Shown here: piece by piece, positions 43,431 to 54,875 of the stretch
Layout: each line of letters opens with the position of its first letter
Position numbering within the stretch: the first letter of the stretch is position 1
NCBI RefSeq assembly: GCF_018139145.2
Contig: NC_059478.1
Span: 29,821,001 to 29,885,000, forward strand
DNA: 64,000 nucleotides
Origin: Gymnogyps californianus
Taxonomy: Eukaryota > Chordata > Aves > Accipitriformes > Cathartidae
Direction of reading: 5' to 3'
Made by a program: the position numbers and the translations under genes
Notes under the pieces: generated by a model
The model's input: only the letters and a program-made list of their open reading frames with translations
What the model was told of the DNA's origin: nothing
Databases searched by the model: none

Positions 43431-43974
43431 GGTCATTAGAGTAAACAGTCAGTACTTGATATTCTTGACAAAAAAGTAGGATGAAACTAGACATTATCAA
43501 TAATATGGCGCAGGCTGGGTTTGATTGGACCTCTCTCACCTAAATTCTGTGGTTAGAGACCTTAATTCTCTTAAATTCCATTGGTTTCTCTATGGCAAAG
43601 ATTTTTAGGCTAAGCTTGAGGCACTAACTCTTACAGATGGTATATGGAGGGTATGTGTGACAATTTTTGTTTTAATCACTACGAAAAATTTTATAAAACT
43701 TGGAGTTGAATGAGGCTGCTTACTGTTGTTCAGGTTAGTTGGGAAGAGTGAGGAAGGTTATAAACAGTTCAACGTATCAATTAAATGAGTTGCATTTTTT
43801 TAAAAGCTGTAATAGCAGGTCATACAAATGCTTTCAGACTTCCATTCTAACAAATTTGCTGCTGCTTAAATTAAAATGGTCTTATAAAGGGGATCTCTAA
43901 CAACATTTTTTTAGAATAGGCTTGAGGAATTTGCTATAAAAAAACCTTTTCTTATTAGTACTTTGGAATTAAAA

Positions 43975-43980
43975 AATAAA
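43975..43980 (+). promoter_or_regulatory. SCP2: Candidate SCP2 poly(A) signal
   Basis: Canonical AATAAA 545 bp after the stop. Confidence 0.45.
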
Positions 43981-44488
43981 CAAAATATCCAGAAGTAAGT
44001 AGGAACTAGAACGCTGCTTTGAGATTCACAGGATTTGATAATACTTCACCTTGAAAAAAGATGACGTTCGCCAGGAGAGCAGAGAGGGAGTATAACCAAC
44101 GTTTTACCTGTTTTCTCCTGAGAAAATCTGGTGTTGATCATTATGAAATTCTTATCAGTAATGTAAAAGCTTTAACTTCTGTTTTGGGAAAATGTATTCT
44201 GGTTGGAAGTTTAATAGAAAAGTAAATATACTTTTCCTGTTCTTCTGTGTGTCTCTTCCTCAGATTTGTAAACATGGATTTCATGTTAATGTGCTGAACT
44301 GACTATTTTATACAGGTTGTCGTGAAGGGCGCCTGCAGTCATCCATTTTTTCCTCCTCAGGCATTGTCAGTAGATACTCCATAAACTACATCTCAGTCCA
44401 GTATATACACCTCACATCCTGACATATGTGGGCCATGACTGAGGAACTTATGCATAAACTTTCAGTTCCCTGGTTTAACTAAAATCAT

Positions 44489-44494
44489 AATAAA
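44489..44494 (+). promoter_or_regulatory. SCP2: Second candidate SCP2 poly(A) signal
   Basis: Canonical AATAAA about 1.06 kb after the stop, just before an old interspersed repeat. Confidence 0.45.
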
Positions 44495-44559
44495 AATGAG
44501 CTAATTCAAGCCAATCATTCTGCTTATCTAGTGTGAATGGTTAACAGATGCTGAGCAGT

Positions 44560-44860
44560 AAGAATGGCTATACTGAATCAGACCAAAAATCAGTCTAGCC
44601 CACTACATTTTTCTGACCATTGATACCTTGGAAGGAATATTAAGATGGCCCAAACATCTGTTTACCCTGAATACTTTCCTAGCTGCCAGTGATTTTAATT
44701 TTTTTTCCCAGCTGACAAATTTAAGCAAGAAGTGGTATGTCTGTATCTGAAGTTCTTGGTGGATAGTCTTTCATGAGTTTGTCCAGTCCCTTGACAGCTT
44801 TTTTTAGCATGGGTCAAGAATTTCTGTAGCTTACCTACAAGTCATGTAGAATTCAATTTA
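44560..44860. repeat. Decayed amniote interspersed repeat, copy 2
   Basis: Contains actgaatcagaccaaaaatc and, further on, a catgagtttgtccagtc block, both recognisable as mutated parts of the same old repeat as at 4416-4570. Limits are approximate. Confidence 0.5.
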
Positions 44861-46089
44861 TTCCTTTTTATCTTATACACTGCAGTTTTATACCTCTTAG
44901 TTGCTTTATTTTGTTGTTTGGGGGTTTCTTTGGTTTTGTTTGTTTGTTTTTTACTGGAAGAAACAGTGAAGAGCTTCAAAGCACTCCTGGTGTTTATAGT
45001 CTTGCCCTGTCACCTTCAGGCTTCACAGCTGTCCACAGGAGAGGACATTCTATTTAACTGTGTCACATGGAGAGACCCTTGTAACCTCTTGGCCATCCAT
45101 GTATCCTTCCTGTATGCTGCATTCCAATTGTCCTGTTAAAAAGCTTTCAAGATAGAAGAGCATTTTCTGCTTTTATTTTTCTTTCCCCAGTTGCTTTTCT
45201 GACCAGTACTAGTTTTGAGCTGATGTTTTCTTAGAGCTCTTAAAATGGGGGGCTCATTTCTTTCATATTAACTCGGTGCTTATTTCTGCACTGTGAAGCT
45301 GAAGCTTTTTTTTAAATTATTGTTCCATATGCATCGCTTTATTTATACTGAATTTCAACTGTCTGTTTTACGGTGCAGGCACTCAGCGTTCAGACCTGCC
45401 TGCAGCTCTTGTACTCAGCCCTGGTCTTTAATACCTGGATGAATCAACTTTTATCACCCCACTGTTCATCTTCTTTTCCAAGGCTTTAGTTTGGTGTTAA
45501 ATAGGACAGATATGGCCTTGCTCCACTGTAAACATCTTAAAATACAATCTGGTCATATGAATCAGGTTTCCTCTTGTGTACTTGTTCATTGACTTACCCA
45601 AAGCATTGTAGTAGATAGGAGTCATGTCTCTCAAATGAAAGCAGTGTTAGCTCTCTACAAAATAACATTTGCTAATGTATCCACTGCTTTTTCCTAAATT
45701 CTTGCCATTTGGCTTGTGGATTAAAATAAAGGGGAATTAAGGGATTGCAGCAGTAATTCTGTACGGAAAACAATTTGTTTCTCTGCACAGAGTTGCATAT
45801 ACACCCTTTCATTAGCAAGCTTTGTCCTCCTTCTGTATCACTGATACTACCAGAAGAGCTTTGAGTAGATGTCTGTTATGCAAGCTAAGAACATGCCTTT
45901 TCCAAGAGTTTTGAGCACAGACACAACATATTTTTGGCCACTGTTTAATTAAAGAAGCAAATGAATTTTGAAGTGTAAACAAGCTAACATAGGTCATAGT
46001 AGTTCATACCAATAAAAGTTTAAGATAGATGTGCTCACCTGCAGATTGAGATCATTTTTAAAGGGGGAAAAAAGTTGCACAGGAATATT

Positions 46090-46112
46090 AAAAAAAAAAA
46101 AAAAAAAAAAAA
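46090..46112. repeat. Poly(A) run, 23 bases
   Basis: Uninterrupted A run followed by ccaaaccaaacaaaacc. No target-site duplication or attached gene copy is evident. Confidence 0.9.
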
Positions 46113-49100
46113 CCAAACCAAACAAAACCAGTGCAAAAATAACGTTGGAGTTTGTTCGCTACCAAGAGAAAGAATATCCAAGACTGAGACCCCGGCCTTC
46201 AGAGAAATATCTAGGTTTGTACAGGCCCAGGACTTTCAGGTATGGGCTCTTGCAGATATGATGTCATTATAACAGAAAAATCCCAGATTAAACGTAGATG
46301 TTTAGTTCACGTATCGATTGTAGCTAGAGGGAGTAATGCAGAGGTTAGCACAGCCTGCTTTCTCGCTTGGAAGTAAGAGAACTAGTCAATTTTGTTTTTC
46401 TCCTGCAGTATTTAAGAAGATGGAGTAAAGGACAAAGTAGTATATTTACTCCATCTACCAGTTAATGTCTTATTTAGACATCTGTCTTGTGTTACTTCTT
46501 CACTGTCAGCACCTACTTTGTGTCATAACTTGCTGAGTATTTTTAAAATATGATACAATACTTTTTCTAATTTTCCTTTTGCTGGGAGTGAGGTGTGTGG
46601 GGGTCTTCTCTAAAAATCCCAGATCCTCTATTTACATTCTGCAGTCTTAGAATTTGATAACTTTGAATAAATATATTCTACAGTGGACAGAAAAAATTTG
46701 CCCTGTTCATCATGATGAGGAACTAGGCAAAGCTCTGTGATACAGAGCAGATGTGACATTATCTTTAAGTTCTGTTACTTATTTTTTGCGTAACTCAAAG
46801 CATTACCTAAATTTGTACCATTTTAGAAATCTCTTTACAAAAGTTTTCTTTCTCACTCCATAATGCTCTCTTGGCCAAGCGGCATTAAGCGCCTCTCCTC
46901 CAGCTAAAATCCTCTGTAACTTTAGATCAGCCTTTCTTACAAAGTTTATATGTCGTTGCAATTCTGTTAACTTGATTCCTTGAGGGCAGAATTAGAAAGG
47001 TAGATAGAGAGACCAAGAGGTGGCCAGTCACTGAACATAGCAAAGTTTAAATTTTTGGTTTCAAAGGCCTTGTGTAAAGAAAAAAAAATCGTAATCCTCT
47101 AGGCAAAGGGTTTAGTGTTCTCAGACTCCCGGTTCACATGAGAGGAAATTTCAGCTTTAGACATAGCTTGGGAAGGTTGTTCTTCCTTTGTGGACTCTGG
47201 TGAATACCCTTTGCAGCTATTGGGATTTTTTTTTTTTTTACCAGCTGTGATAAATGTGTTAAATCATTTGACAGCCAGAGATGCTGTCAGGTTGGCAGGT
47301 ATATCTTATCTTTACTTTCTTTTGTAAAATTCATGTAATTCTTTCAGATACGAATTTTTATAATAAAGTAAAACACGTTTCATTGCTATAAGAGAAGCAA
47401 ATGGATTTGTCAGTTGGAGTCAGTGAGCAGAGTGATGCCTGACTCAGCAGATCTGGCTTGCAGGAATTTGAGTGAATGCTTTGGGCTTGGAGCACAGATT
47501 TTAAACTTTTACTTGAGTTTTGTGTTTCAGTCCTCCTGCTTTGCCTAGTCAGAAATAGGTACAATGCAGTACATTACACTTACACACTTTATACCATATG
47601 CGTTTTCAAAAGTGATTGCTGCTTTTCAATTAATTTGAGTCATTAGAAGAAAAGCTGAGGGTCAGAACATGGCTCCTTTCCTTAAGAAAATGTGCTACTT
47701 CAAGAAATCTCAGTTCCTGTGTTGATCAGGATAACGAATAGGAATTTGTTACAAAATTCTGAATTTGGGATATTTGCAAGAGAGCTCTCTGGATAAATGA
47801 GGGCATATCCATGGGCAGATGAGGCAGTCTAGGGGGAAGGCAGTTGCTGCAGCTGTATGTTGTTGTTGTATGGGGCTGACCTTAGCTCTTGAATAGCTTC
47901 ATGGGGGTGTGTGACACAGAGTGCCTAGTACAGGTGTTCATAACTGCAAGTGTTAGAAGGGGAATGGAGAATCTGGCAGGTGGCTCATGGTGCCTTTATT
48001 TGTGTAAAGCAAGTCCTCCTCATACAAGGTGATCTGGGATCCCTTTGGTAAGCAGCAGAGAGAGATTAGTTTGCTCAAGTGAGGAGGTTGTGAACAGCTG
48101 AGCATAGTTTGTGGCAGCTGGGTTAGGGAGCTATTCTTTTGGGTGATAGATCATTTCAGGATGCGGGAGGATGGGACAAAGGGACTTGACTACATCTTCC
48201 CTCTCACAACAGAAAAAATTTCAAATAATCACAAGGCTGGATTGTCCATTTCCCATATGTCCAATTTATCTGAGGTCAGTTTAAACTGTTACCTCCTTGG
48301 AACAGGAAATACATCGCTTCCTGTTTTACAGAGCACTGAGCTGGATGTCAGCTCTCGTTAAACAGAAAAGAATAAGAATGCAATTAGCCTGGTGGATAAA
48401 AGGCAGGAAAAAGTCTCTTCACTATGAAAAATCAACACTTGAGGAAACAAATCACATGTGGAGAACAAATGCTGGAAAAAAACCCAACTGTTTGGAACAA
48501 ATTCCTTTATTACTTCAATAAACAGCAGCATAATTTGTTGGAGTGACAGTGTGAGCAGTTCTGTACCCTGTATCTGTAAGAAGAATTCATTGCTAACTTA
48601 AAAGCAGATGGCTTTATATGGCCCTCGGTCGGTTCTCTGGGAAATGTTAGTTACGTACTGTGATACAGGAACAGAAATATCCTAATAATGCTGCAGCAGG
48701 CTAAAAGGAACATGGATAGTATAAAACAAGCACAAAATATGCTGTGTCTGTATCCCATATTTCAGGTAGATTAAAAGCAGTCATGTATTTAGTTTTTTGT
48801 TGTTTTTTTTTTTTTTTTTTAAACAGTACATGTCCTCTGGGAGAACAAACATCTTAAAGTTCATTCGGATCAAGACACAGATGCCAATAGGCTCATGGCC
48901 AGGCTCTGTTGTGTATTCTTGGGTTTGAAAAATACTTCCCTTCCTGCTTTGGAGACAAAACCCCCTTTTACTCTTTGTGGCTTGATTATTCATTTTTTGA
49001 AGCAAATGACAGCAAGTTACTTAAAAGAATTTTAATGGGCTTTTTTCTCTCCTTTCAAATAAAGGCACAGTATCAGCACATAGCAGTGGACACTTCAGGA

Positions 49101-51278
49101 ATGCCAGTATTTCTGTAGAGTCTTATTTAAATCAGATAAATAAAGGTGAGAGTAAAGAATGTTTTATTACCTTTTAAGATACAACTAAACCTTTAATCTC
49201 CTGAATGCCTCATGCCTCACTCCATGCTGATCACAAGTGAGCTGATGCCTGTAGAACCACTGTTCTGGGAGCTCATGCTTCAATAGATCTGCTTATACCT
49301 TTTGTTCTCTGCCATGTTGTTGCGTGACTGGGGTGCCTGTTATTTGAGGTTATAAATATCACATCTAAATTTAGCATAGAATCTCTTTAGGACAGTGACA
49401 ATAGTTGCAAAGTCAGAGCTGAGCAGGTCGCATGGGTTTGAGCTACCTCTGTGCTGTCCTGATCCTCTGTGGTTCCACAAGGCAAGTGCAGCCTTGGTGT
49501 AACTTAGGTGTCGTCCAGCTTTCTCAGTTGTAGTAGTGGAATATAGTGTACTGTATGCTGCAGCTTGGCCCTGGACATGTCCTTATGCTGAGGTCTGCAA
49601 GAGTATCTTTGAAAAATAAGAGCTCAAGTTAGCGAAGTCTGTCCTTGGCCACCACTGGAGTTTTTTTTCTGCTGGAGCCAGTGCAGAAGGTTGGGTCTTG
49701 CACAGTGCGCTGTGTGCCAGGCCCATTGCAAAAGCACTATGGCGTGCTGTGGCACACACTGTCTGTCACAGCTGCCAGTTGTTCAGTGAAGTACCCTAGC
49801 AGTTCGCCCAAGGACCTGTTTCTCTGCCGTCTACGTGATCTGAAGAACTTGTGATTGTACCAAAGTTTAAACTGAGTCTTCAGCTTCAGTTTTTAAACCT
49901 GAAAAATGTTTCTTCAGTTAGGCTGCAACAACCACTGTCGCCCATCAGCAGGGAACAAGCAAGAGTACAAAGGCTCGAGTTTGACTGGAAATGTTTCCTG
50001 CAACTAATTCTATGTTGTGAGTCTTGCAGTGGAAGTTCTTTCCTCTGAAAGCACCAGAAAGCTGTAGTGAACAGAAACAGTGGTTGCCTGAGTCCACCAC
50101 ATACCATGCTAGGGCATAGCCTTTGGCTTAATGGTCGGTCAGAACGCCTTTAGATAGGTTTGACTCCAGCTCTGGTTTTCCTGCGAATTTGTGTGGGTTC
50201 TGATGATGGAAATGCAGCACTGGGCCTGGAGATAGGAGATTGCGAGTTTGGGATGTGTTGATGTAAGAGGGTAAGATGTGGAGGAAGTGAAAGCTTGGGA
50301 AAAAACAGCCTATATATAGGTAATTTGTAGCATAGCGTAAGGGTGTAAGTGTTACTTTTGCACGTGGGATATCTGGTTTCTAGTACTGGCTCTGTCCTGC
50401 TGGTAATTCTGGATTGGCTGTGACACTTGTGTGCCTGTGTTTCCCCACTAAAGGAGACATGATGCCTCTCTTTTTATAATGTCCTGTAGTACCTCTAGAT
50501 GCTATGTGACAGCTAAGTGCTATATTTATATAACAAAAACACAGATAAAAATGCACTTTTGGGGAAGGGTGAATCCTGCTCTCCTCTCCTTGTGGCCTGC
50601 TCTGGCATCAATAGTGAGCCAGGTAATCATCCCACTCTTCCTTCTCTCTGTCTGCAGACTGGGGTAAGATGGGGTGGTCCCCCAACATAAGCACACTTTT
50701 TTCCTCCTCCCTGAAAACACTGTGTAAATTTTGTTGTATTGACTCAGGGTACTGTAATATAGAAAGGGTAGTAGGCAAATGCATCCTGATCTCTGAATCA
50801 CTAAGAAAAAGCAGCCAGCTTTGTTTTGTTTTTATTTTGTTTTAGAAAAACACTTCCCACACTAACACTTGAAACTTACACGTGGCACAGAGGGGGATCA
50901 GTTCCAGTTGATATGAGCCTGGAAGAAGAGAGGGAGGAAATAACTTAATTGCTTTAGACTTCAGTTCAGCTGGAGTTGAGAGAAAAGAATCAGTGTCCCT
51001 TATTTGGAATTCAGCAAGAAGGTCGTGTTCTTGGTGAGGACAGATCCTCTGCAGATTTTGTGGAGGTACTGTACGGAGCGCTGCGAGGCATTCACAGAAC
51101 AGGTGGCTTTATATTTAAAATAGTAACTCTGCTGTCAGTGACAAAAAGTTGTGTTGCTTTCTTGGAAGTATTGCTGCACTTAGAGCATACTGTGTTATAA
51201 ACAGCATGTTCCTCTCTTTTTTACCAAGAGGGGAGAAATAAATGTGAGGCTTCTGGGTTAAACATGACCAGGGCTGGA

Positions 51279-51299
51279 GTGTGTGTGTGTGTGTGTGTG
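51279..51299. repeat. TG dinucleotide microsatellite
   Basis: About ten TG units in the intergenic region. Confidence 0.9.
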
Positions 51300-54087
51300 G
51301 TGGAGGGTTGTTTTGATGTTTAGTGCTGTAATATGGGGCTTAGAAGATAAAAAAAGAGATGGGGTACATGGGGCATTATATCAAATTTGGGGACTTTGCC
51401 TCTAAGATATTTGTAGTTTCAGCCTATCTATCCCTGGTCCCTGAAAATCAGTTGATGGGTTGAAAACCAGGGGGAGTTAAAGGGGAGGGAGATGAAATGC
51501 AGGAAAAACTGCTGATCTGTCTGTTCCTGGCTAATTTGAACCAGACCCCCAGGGAATGGGAGGACATTCCCACCTGGAATTCAGATTTTGTGTTGAATGC
51601 GGCTAAAATTAAAGATCTAGTAACAGATAGTGCAGCTCCGGTATCCCGCAATGAAATCTTAAAGCACACACCGACTCTGTTTCTCCTCTGTCAGTTCCAG
51701 CATGCTTTCTTTTGGCATCTCTCATGGATCTTGCAAACTGTGTTGACAAAAAGCAATGGGAGATTGTTTCTTCCCCAGGTCTTTATATTCAGACTATAGC
51801 TGCTTCCTCTTTCCTAGTCACATTTTCCCATATGGTGACTTTGGAAAATTCCTCTCCGATTTCGTTGGGAAGTGCAGGAAACTCTCGTTGGTAGAGGGTT
51901 GCCTATGACTCTGTCTCATTCTGCTGCTCACATCTGGAAAGGATCTGGCTTGGAAAGGGGAGACTCGCTCTGAGCTCAGTGCATGTAACTGACATGGCAT
52001 GAGCTGAGGGAGCCTGTGGGGGCAAGAGCAATGTTGTTCTCCATTCATCTGATTTCTGATAGCAAAGGTGAGTTTTTCAGCACTTTATTTTTTTTTTAAA
52101 AGCTGGATTGTCAGACAGCATCCAGCAGCCTGCCCTTCAGCTGCAGCTTATAGAAAGGATATTCAATGTAAGTAACAAACTCAGTTAACCTGTTGATATT
52201 GAAGGAGAGGATGTTTTTCCATCTGTGTGTGTATGTACTGTGAGAATGTGTGTGGAGAACGAGATACAGAGATGAGATATTTTGAATGTGATTCTGTTGT
52301 TTATTGAGGTAACTGTGATCACTGAGAAGCATACAGTAACTCCTGAAACTTCAGCTTGCTTCTTGAGACTGTGCCTTTTGTAGCACTCTGCCTCTGGTGC
52401 TGTGTGGCAGCAAAGTGCAGAAATCAGCAGTGGTTCTGTCTGGACTCGGAAAGATGCAACCACAGAAACCCCTGAGCTGGTTTCAGTGTAACTTCAGTCT
52501 TTGGGTGGAAGGACCTGATCCAAAGCCCGCTGACAGCAAGGGAAGAGGACTGACTCTAGTCAATTTTGAGCTACTCCTTTAGAAAGGTTTCTTAATAAGG
52601 CTTTGGATCAGGCCCATGGGAATGAGTTGAAAAGGAGTGCGTTACTTCAGACTTTCTTTGAACTAAAAGAAAATCAAAATTGTGCCTGGTTTTACAGCCT
52701 GCACTCCAGATGCAAGCAGATGTTTCTGTATCCAAAGTGTCTCCCTGTGGCACCAGAGCAGCATTCACTTCAAAGGCATTGTAGCAGAAGCATGCATATT
52801 GATGACAATGGGGTGAGATTGCCTCAGAAATTTTAGTGTGCAATAGATACAATATTTCATGTTAATTTTTTAACATCTTTTCAGCTATATATGTGCAAGT
52901 CTATAGAGCCCAATACCAACCATGATCTAACTGTGTGCTATGGGAACTGTGTTGGTATTGTTACAGCAGGGCTGGTTGTGACCTGCATATAAGAAGTTTT
53001 TTTCCCTTTAGTTTCTTTTCTAAGTATCTATAAGGGGTAAGCTGATATATAGGAAAAATACTTTGTTAGAGATCTGATATATCATACCTTCTGAGATTAT
53101 TTTCTGTAAGATTTCTGAAATATTTTCTGAGATTAGGTCATCAAATACTAAGGATTTTGCTAATCCACTGTTGGCATACTCATATGGCCAATTTTGATCT
53201 CACTGTTAATATCTAGCTACCATATAAGGAACACCATCTGATTTCTGGAATGTTTTATAACGGAGATTAATTTCATTATATTCAGCTTTTACAGATATGG
53301 AAGCTGTGGAATAGTGGAGCAGGGGGAAGAGGGATCAAGCAAACAATGTTAAATGCTTAAAATGAGCCAGCATGTTGGTAGCAAAGACCAGGACCAAAGC
53401 AAAACCATCCACGTCTCGGGATGCTCTGTCCTGTAGTCCTGCCTTCTCCCACTTCTTCAAGTATAAGTCGGTGTTTAAAGAAATTATTTAAGATTTTAAT
53501 GACTGTGACTGAGAGCAGGATCCCTCCAGTGCTTCCCAAGCACCCAAAGTCTGTGAGAGCCCCAGAGAGAGTTTCAGCTGGTGCAAAGCAGCAAAGCCCT
53601 GTGGATGTAAATGGAGGTGTGCCAGTTCTGACGGCTGCCAGTCTGGCTCTGGGAGGTTCTTGTTTCCGATGCAAAGAAGGAACCTGGGCTGGCAGAGGTG
53701 AACAGAGTACTTATTTCATATTAAGGTCATGAATCCATTGTGCTTTTTTACCTTAAAAGATCAGGCTAAATAAGAATTTCTCATCACTGTTGAATACTTC
53801 TGCAAAGAATAGCCGAAAGGATAAAAGACAAGCCATTACCAGCCCTTACTGAAAATCATTACATATGAAATCTGAGAAGGGCAACAAATGAGACCGATGG
53901 GGCTGCATTAGGGCCAGCTGGCTGGTCCAGTAGATATTCAGCTTCTGTTTGAATTATTTTAACCTGCTGCCAGAAAGATAAAAGTTGAACATTAGTCAGG
54001 CCTCTAAGGTTCAGATCAGCACTGTCCAAAATCAGTAGGAAGCCCATTTTGTTTTCAGTATCCATGAGATTTTGTTATTGTTCGACG

Positions 54088-54132
54088 CACGTGAAGCAGC
54101 CCCTCTGAGAGGCATCCTGAGAGCGTGAGTCA
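54088..54132. promoter_or_regulatory. E-box and AP-1 motifs upstream of PODN
   Basis: CACGTG at 54088-54093 and TGAGTCA at 54126-54132, about 0.5 kb before the PODN start. Both are exact consensus, but such short motifs occur by chance. Confidence 0.25.
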
Positions 54133-54516
54133 CTTTTCCAGCATACCTTGTTTACATTAACGAGTTTCTTATGCAAAACTGTGAGGAACAGTACGACCAA
54201 CGGTTACATAGAAATAACATTGCATAACCTCCTCTGTAAATCTCCGGGATCATCTGGCGTTTCTCAATATGAAAAAAGCAATAAATAACTTGAGGAGTCA
54301 GGGACGGTGCGAGGGACGCTGCCAGGCCGCCGGCGGTAGCCGGGGTCCCGCTGGCGGGCCAGGCTGGCGGCCCGGGGCCGGGCAGCGCCGCTCCGTCTCA
54401 TCCCGGTCCCCAAACCGCCTTGAAAGGACGTGAAAGCACCCAGGGAAGGCGGGAACGCAGGACGGCGGCGGGGCTGGCGCCTCGGGCTCCCGCGTCCCCT
54501 GGGCGGGAGGTGCGGC

Positions 54517-54536
54517 GGGGGGGGGGGGGGGGGGGG
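54517..54536 (+). repeat. Run of 20 consecutive G upstream of PODN
   Basis: Uninterrupted G homopolymer ending 84 bp before the PODN ATG. It can form a G-quadruplex; it is also prone to sequencing error, so the length is uncertain. Confidence 0.85.
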
Positions 54537-54620
54537 CCTCTCGGCCGGGCCGGGCCCGGGCGCTGCCGCCCTCTCCCGCCGGGGCCTGACGCCGCGCCGT
54601 GCTCTCGGCTTTCAGGGGCG

Positions 54621-54875
54621 ATGCCCGCCGGCGGCCGGGCGCTGCTGGCGCTGGGGCTCCTGGCGCTGAGCTGCGCCGCCGTCCGCCCGCCGCCGTCCGC
54701 CGACAACGACTTCCCTGAGGGCGGCCCCGAGCGGCGGCGGCGGCCGCCCGGCCCGGCCCCCGCCTGCCCCCGCGACTGCGGCTGCACCCAGGAGGGCGTC
54801 GTAGACTGCGGCGGCATCGACCTGAAGGAGTTCCCGCTCCTGCTGCCGGAGCGGACCAACCACCTCTCCCTGCAG
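54621..54875 (+). CDS. PODN: PODN coding exon 1, signal peptide and cysteine cap
   Basis: 85 codons, phase 0 end, donor CAG/gtaagg. [12 protein letters not shown] to TNHLSLQ. A possible acceptor (ggctttcag, to 54615) lies five bases before the ATG, so the 5' boundary of the exon may be there. Confidence 0.9.

Larger units (their letters stand above)
43431..44520 (+). other. SCP2: SCP2 3' UTR (candidate extent)
   Basis: Sequence after the stop with AATAAA at 43975-43980 and 44489-44494 on +. Either would give a UTR of roughly 0.55 to 1.1 kb. It is AT-rich with no ORF of interest. Confidence 0.55.
44520..54297. other. SCP2-PODN intergenic region, no gene seen
   Basis: About 10 kb. I see no exon with splice signals and no recognisable protein; ORFs of 60-105 codons look like chance. 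It holds an old repeat near 44560-44860, a 23-A run at 46090-46112, an 18-T run at 48803-48820, a TG microsatellite at 51279-51299, and isolated AP-1 and E-box motifs near 54.1 kb. Confidence 0.65.

Noticed and set aside
46090..46272. A23 run as the tail of a processed pseudogene
   Set aside because: No recognisable coding sequence precedes it and no flanking direct repeat was seen.
52911..52960. 10-bp inverted repeat (caataccaac / gttggtattg)
   Set aside because: A 30-base loop and a short stem are expected by chance in 64 kb.
54420..54620. In-frame upstream ATG at 54420 as the PODN start
   Set aside because: It would add 67 Arg/Gly-rich residues before the signal peptide, across the G20 run, whose uncertain length makes the frame unreliable.
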